From an uncultured Verrucomicrobiota bacterium (lineage in GTDB: Bacteria > Verrucomicrobiota > Kiritimatiellia > RFP12 > UBA1067): a DNA stretch of 15,218 nucleotides. Under the pieces are notes generated by a model. It searched no databases. It was not told the origin of the DNA and saw only the letters and a list, made by a program, of their open reading frames with translations. The stretch spans positions 1-15,218 of the forward strand of contig CAMOXA010000016.1 in assembly GCA_946628745.1 (NCBI GenBank). Direction: 5' to 3'. Shown here piece by piece: positions 14,207 through 15,218 of this stretch (positions within the stretch are counted from its first letter, which is position 1; the number at the start of each line of letters is the position of its first letter). A program made the translations under genes and the position numbers.

Positions 14207-15218
14207 ATGAGATTTGCATATCCGTTTTTTCTTGCTTTCGCGGCGCTTGTTCCCGTCGCGGCGTTCTACTGCGCCTATCTGATGGCCCGGCGCGAAAAGG
14301 CTCTCGTCAGGCTGACGTCCGCCCCGCCGAAGTCGTCTCTGCCGTGGCTTCAGCTGCTCGTCATGAGCGTCGGCCTCATGCTGGTGCTTTTCGCGGCGGC
14401 CCGGCCGCAATGGGGGCGCGAGGGCGAGGTGCATGTCGCCGGCAGCCGCAATGTCGTCGTCGCCATAGACGTGTCGCGCTCGATGCTCGCGGCGGACGTG
14501 CGCCCCAACAGGCTTGAAAGGGCGAAGGCGGACGTCGCCGATCTGATAGATTCGCTCGAAGGCGACCGGTGCGCGCTCGTGGCGTTTCGCAGAACCGGCG
14601 TCGCCTTGTGTCCGCTTACCACCGATCGCGGATTCCTCCGCGGCGCGCTGGAGTCGCTTTCGCCGGATTCCGCGCCGAGAGGCGAGACCGATCTCGGCAG
14701 CGCGATACGCGAGTCGCTGAAGGTCGTCGCCCAGGTCGACGGCGTGGACGGCGCTAAAGCCGACCACAGTGCGATCATTCTGATATCGGACGGCGGCGAT
14801 CTGCGCGGCGGCGCTCTCGAAGCGGCCGGTGTCGCCAAGAGTCGCGGCGTGCCGGTTTTCACGGTCGGCATCGGCGACCCGAAGGCGGGTTCGACCATCC
14901 CGGCCGAGGACGGCGGCATCCTGAAGTTCGACGGCAAGCCGGTCGTCGTGAAGCTCGAGGAGGAGGCGCTTAAAGCCGTCGCCGCCGCCTCGGGCGGCCG
15001 CTATGTGCCTCTCGCGACCGCGCGCACGGCCGAAACCACCCTCGGCTCGATATACAGAAGCTTCCTCAGACAGGTCGCCGCCAAGGAGCAGAACGAGGAG
15101 GACGACCGTCTCGCCGAGCGTTACATGTGGTTCCTGTGCGCCGGTCTGGCGATGCTTCTCGCGGGCGCTTCGCTCTCCCGCGGCAGATTTCGCGCCGGGA
15201 CTTCTTCGTCAAAAAGAT
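14207..15218 (+). CDS. BatA/BatB-type VWA-domain membrane protein (3' truncated)
   Basis: The frame is open from the ATG at 14207 to the window edge, giving 337 residues. The layout matches the Bat family: two membrane helices (about 5-26 and 47-65), a VWA domain, and a third helix (about 306-325). The metal-ion-dependent adhesion site is complete: DVSRS (88-92), T161 in GETDLGSA, and SDGGD (194-198). Bat proteins (Bacteroides aerotolerance) are widespread inner-membrane VWA proteins often encoded in batABCDE operons next to a MoxR ATPase and DUF58 protein. No such partners are visible upstream, so downstream sequence is needed to judge. AAGGAAGG (14186-14193) may serve as its Shine-Dalgarno. 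It starts 1 nt after the methyltransferase stop, suggesting co-transcription. The C-terminal end is missing or very close to the edge. Confidence 0.88.
   Translation, partial: MRFAYPFFLAFAALVPVAAFYCAYLMARREKALVRLTSAPPKSSLPWLQLLVMSVGLMLVLFAAARPQWGREGEVHVAGSRNVVVAIDVSRSMLAADVRPNRLERAKADVADLIDSLEGDRCALVAFRRTGVALCPLTTDRGFLRGALESLSPDSAPRGETDLGSAIRESLKVVAQVDGVDGAKADHSAIILISDGGDLRGGALEAAGVAKSRGVPVFTVGIGDPKAGSTIPAEDGGILKFDGKPVVVKLEEEALKAVAAASGGRYVPLATARTAETTLGSIYRSFLRQVAAKEQNEEDDRLAERYMWFLCAGLAMLLAGASLSRGRFRAGTSSSKR

Noticed and set aside
1..15218. Mobile element, prophage, CRISPR or defence island
   Set aside because: No transposase, integrase, repeat array, tRNA boundary or composition break was seen; gene content is metabolic and transport.

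Overview
The window reads as ordinary chromosomal DNA of a GC-rich, Gram-negative bacterium. It is packed with genes, all on the + strand, in four transcription units. Evidence for an outer membrane with LPS is the CMP-Kdo synthetase; an ExbD-like domain and a Bat-type VWA protein fit the same picture. The gene mix, together with heavy use of ATA for isoleucine despite high GC, would suit an uncultured PVC-group lineage such as Kiritimatiellota/Verrucomicrobiota. That placement is inference and is not shown by any marker gene here. There is no rRNA, tRNA, CRISPR array, insertion sequence, phage gene or obvious long repeat.

Layout: (1) 1-947, the 3' part of a TrpB2-type tryptophan synthase beta chain. 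(2) 1046-10642, an eight-gene block with gaps of at most 6 nt and mostly overlapping genes: a membrane-anchored helical-repeat protein; a fused MurNAc-1-P uridylyltransferase/amino-sugar kinase (MurU-AmgK type); an unrecognised 695-residue protein; KdsB; AzlC; an AzlD fused to an ExbD-like domain; a LysE/RhtB exporter; and the helicase HrpB. (3) 10729-13269, a RhaT-type sugar/H+ symporter, an RlmB-type rRNA methyltransferase and a histidine phosphatase. (4) 13324 to the window end, a second SpoU/TrmH methyltransferase followed by a BatA/BatB-type VWA membrane protein cut off by the window edge.

Functionally, unit 2 begins with envelope-sugar chemistry (peptidoglycan sugar salvage to UDP-MurNAc, and Kdo activation for LPS). 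It continues with an amino-acid efflux module (branched-chain exporter AzlCD plus LysE-type exporter) and ends with an RNA helicase-like protein. Units 3 and 4 combine sugar uptake, two rRNA 2'-O-methyltransferases and an envelope VWA protein.

The most striking pattern is regulatory. All three transcription units whose starts are visible have an extended -10 box (TGNTATAAT) only 7-9 nt before the start codon and no Shine-Dalgarno, so their mRNAs should be leaderless or nearly so. Many internal genes instead have Shine-Dalgarno-like purine tracts or ATGA start/stop overlaps. The other items worth following are the AzlD-ExbD-like fusion, the MurU-AmgK fusion with a Cys/His tail, and the large orphan protein coupled to it. 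I found no clear defence system or other recognisable new multi-gene system.
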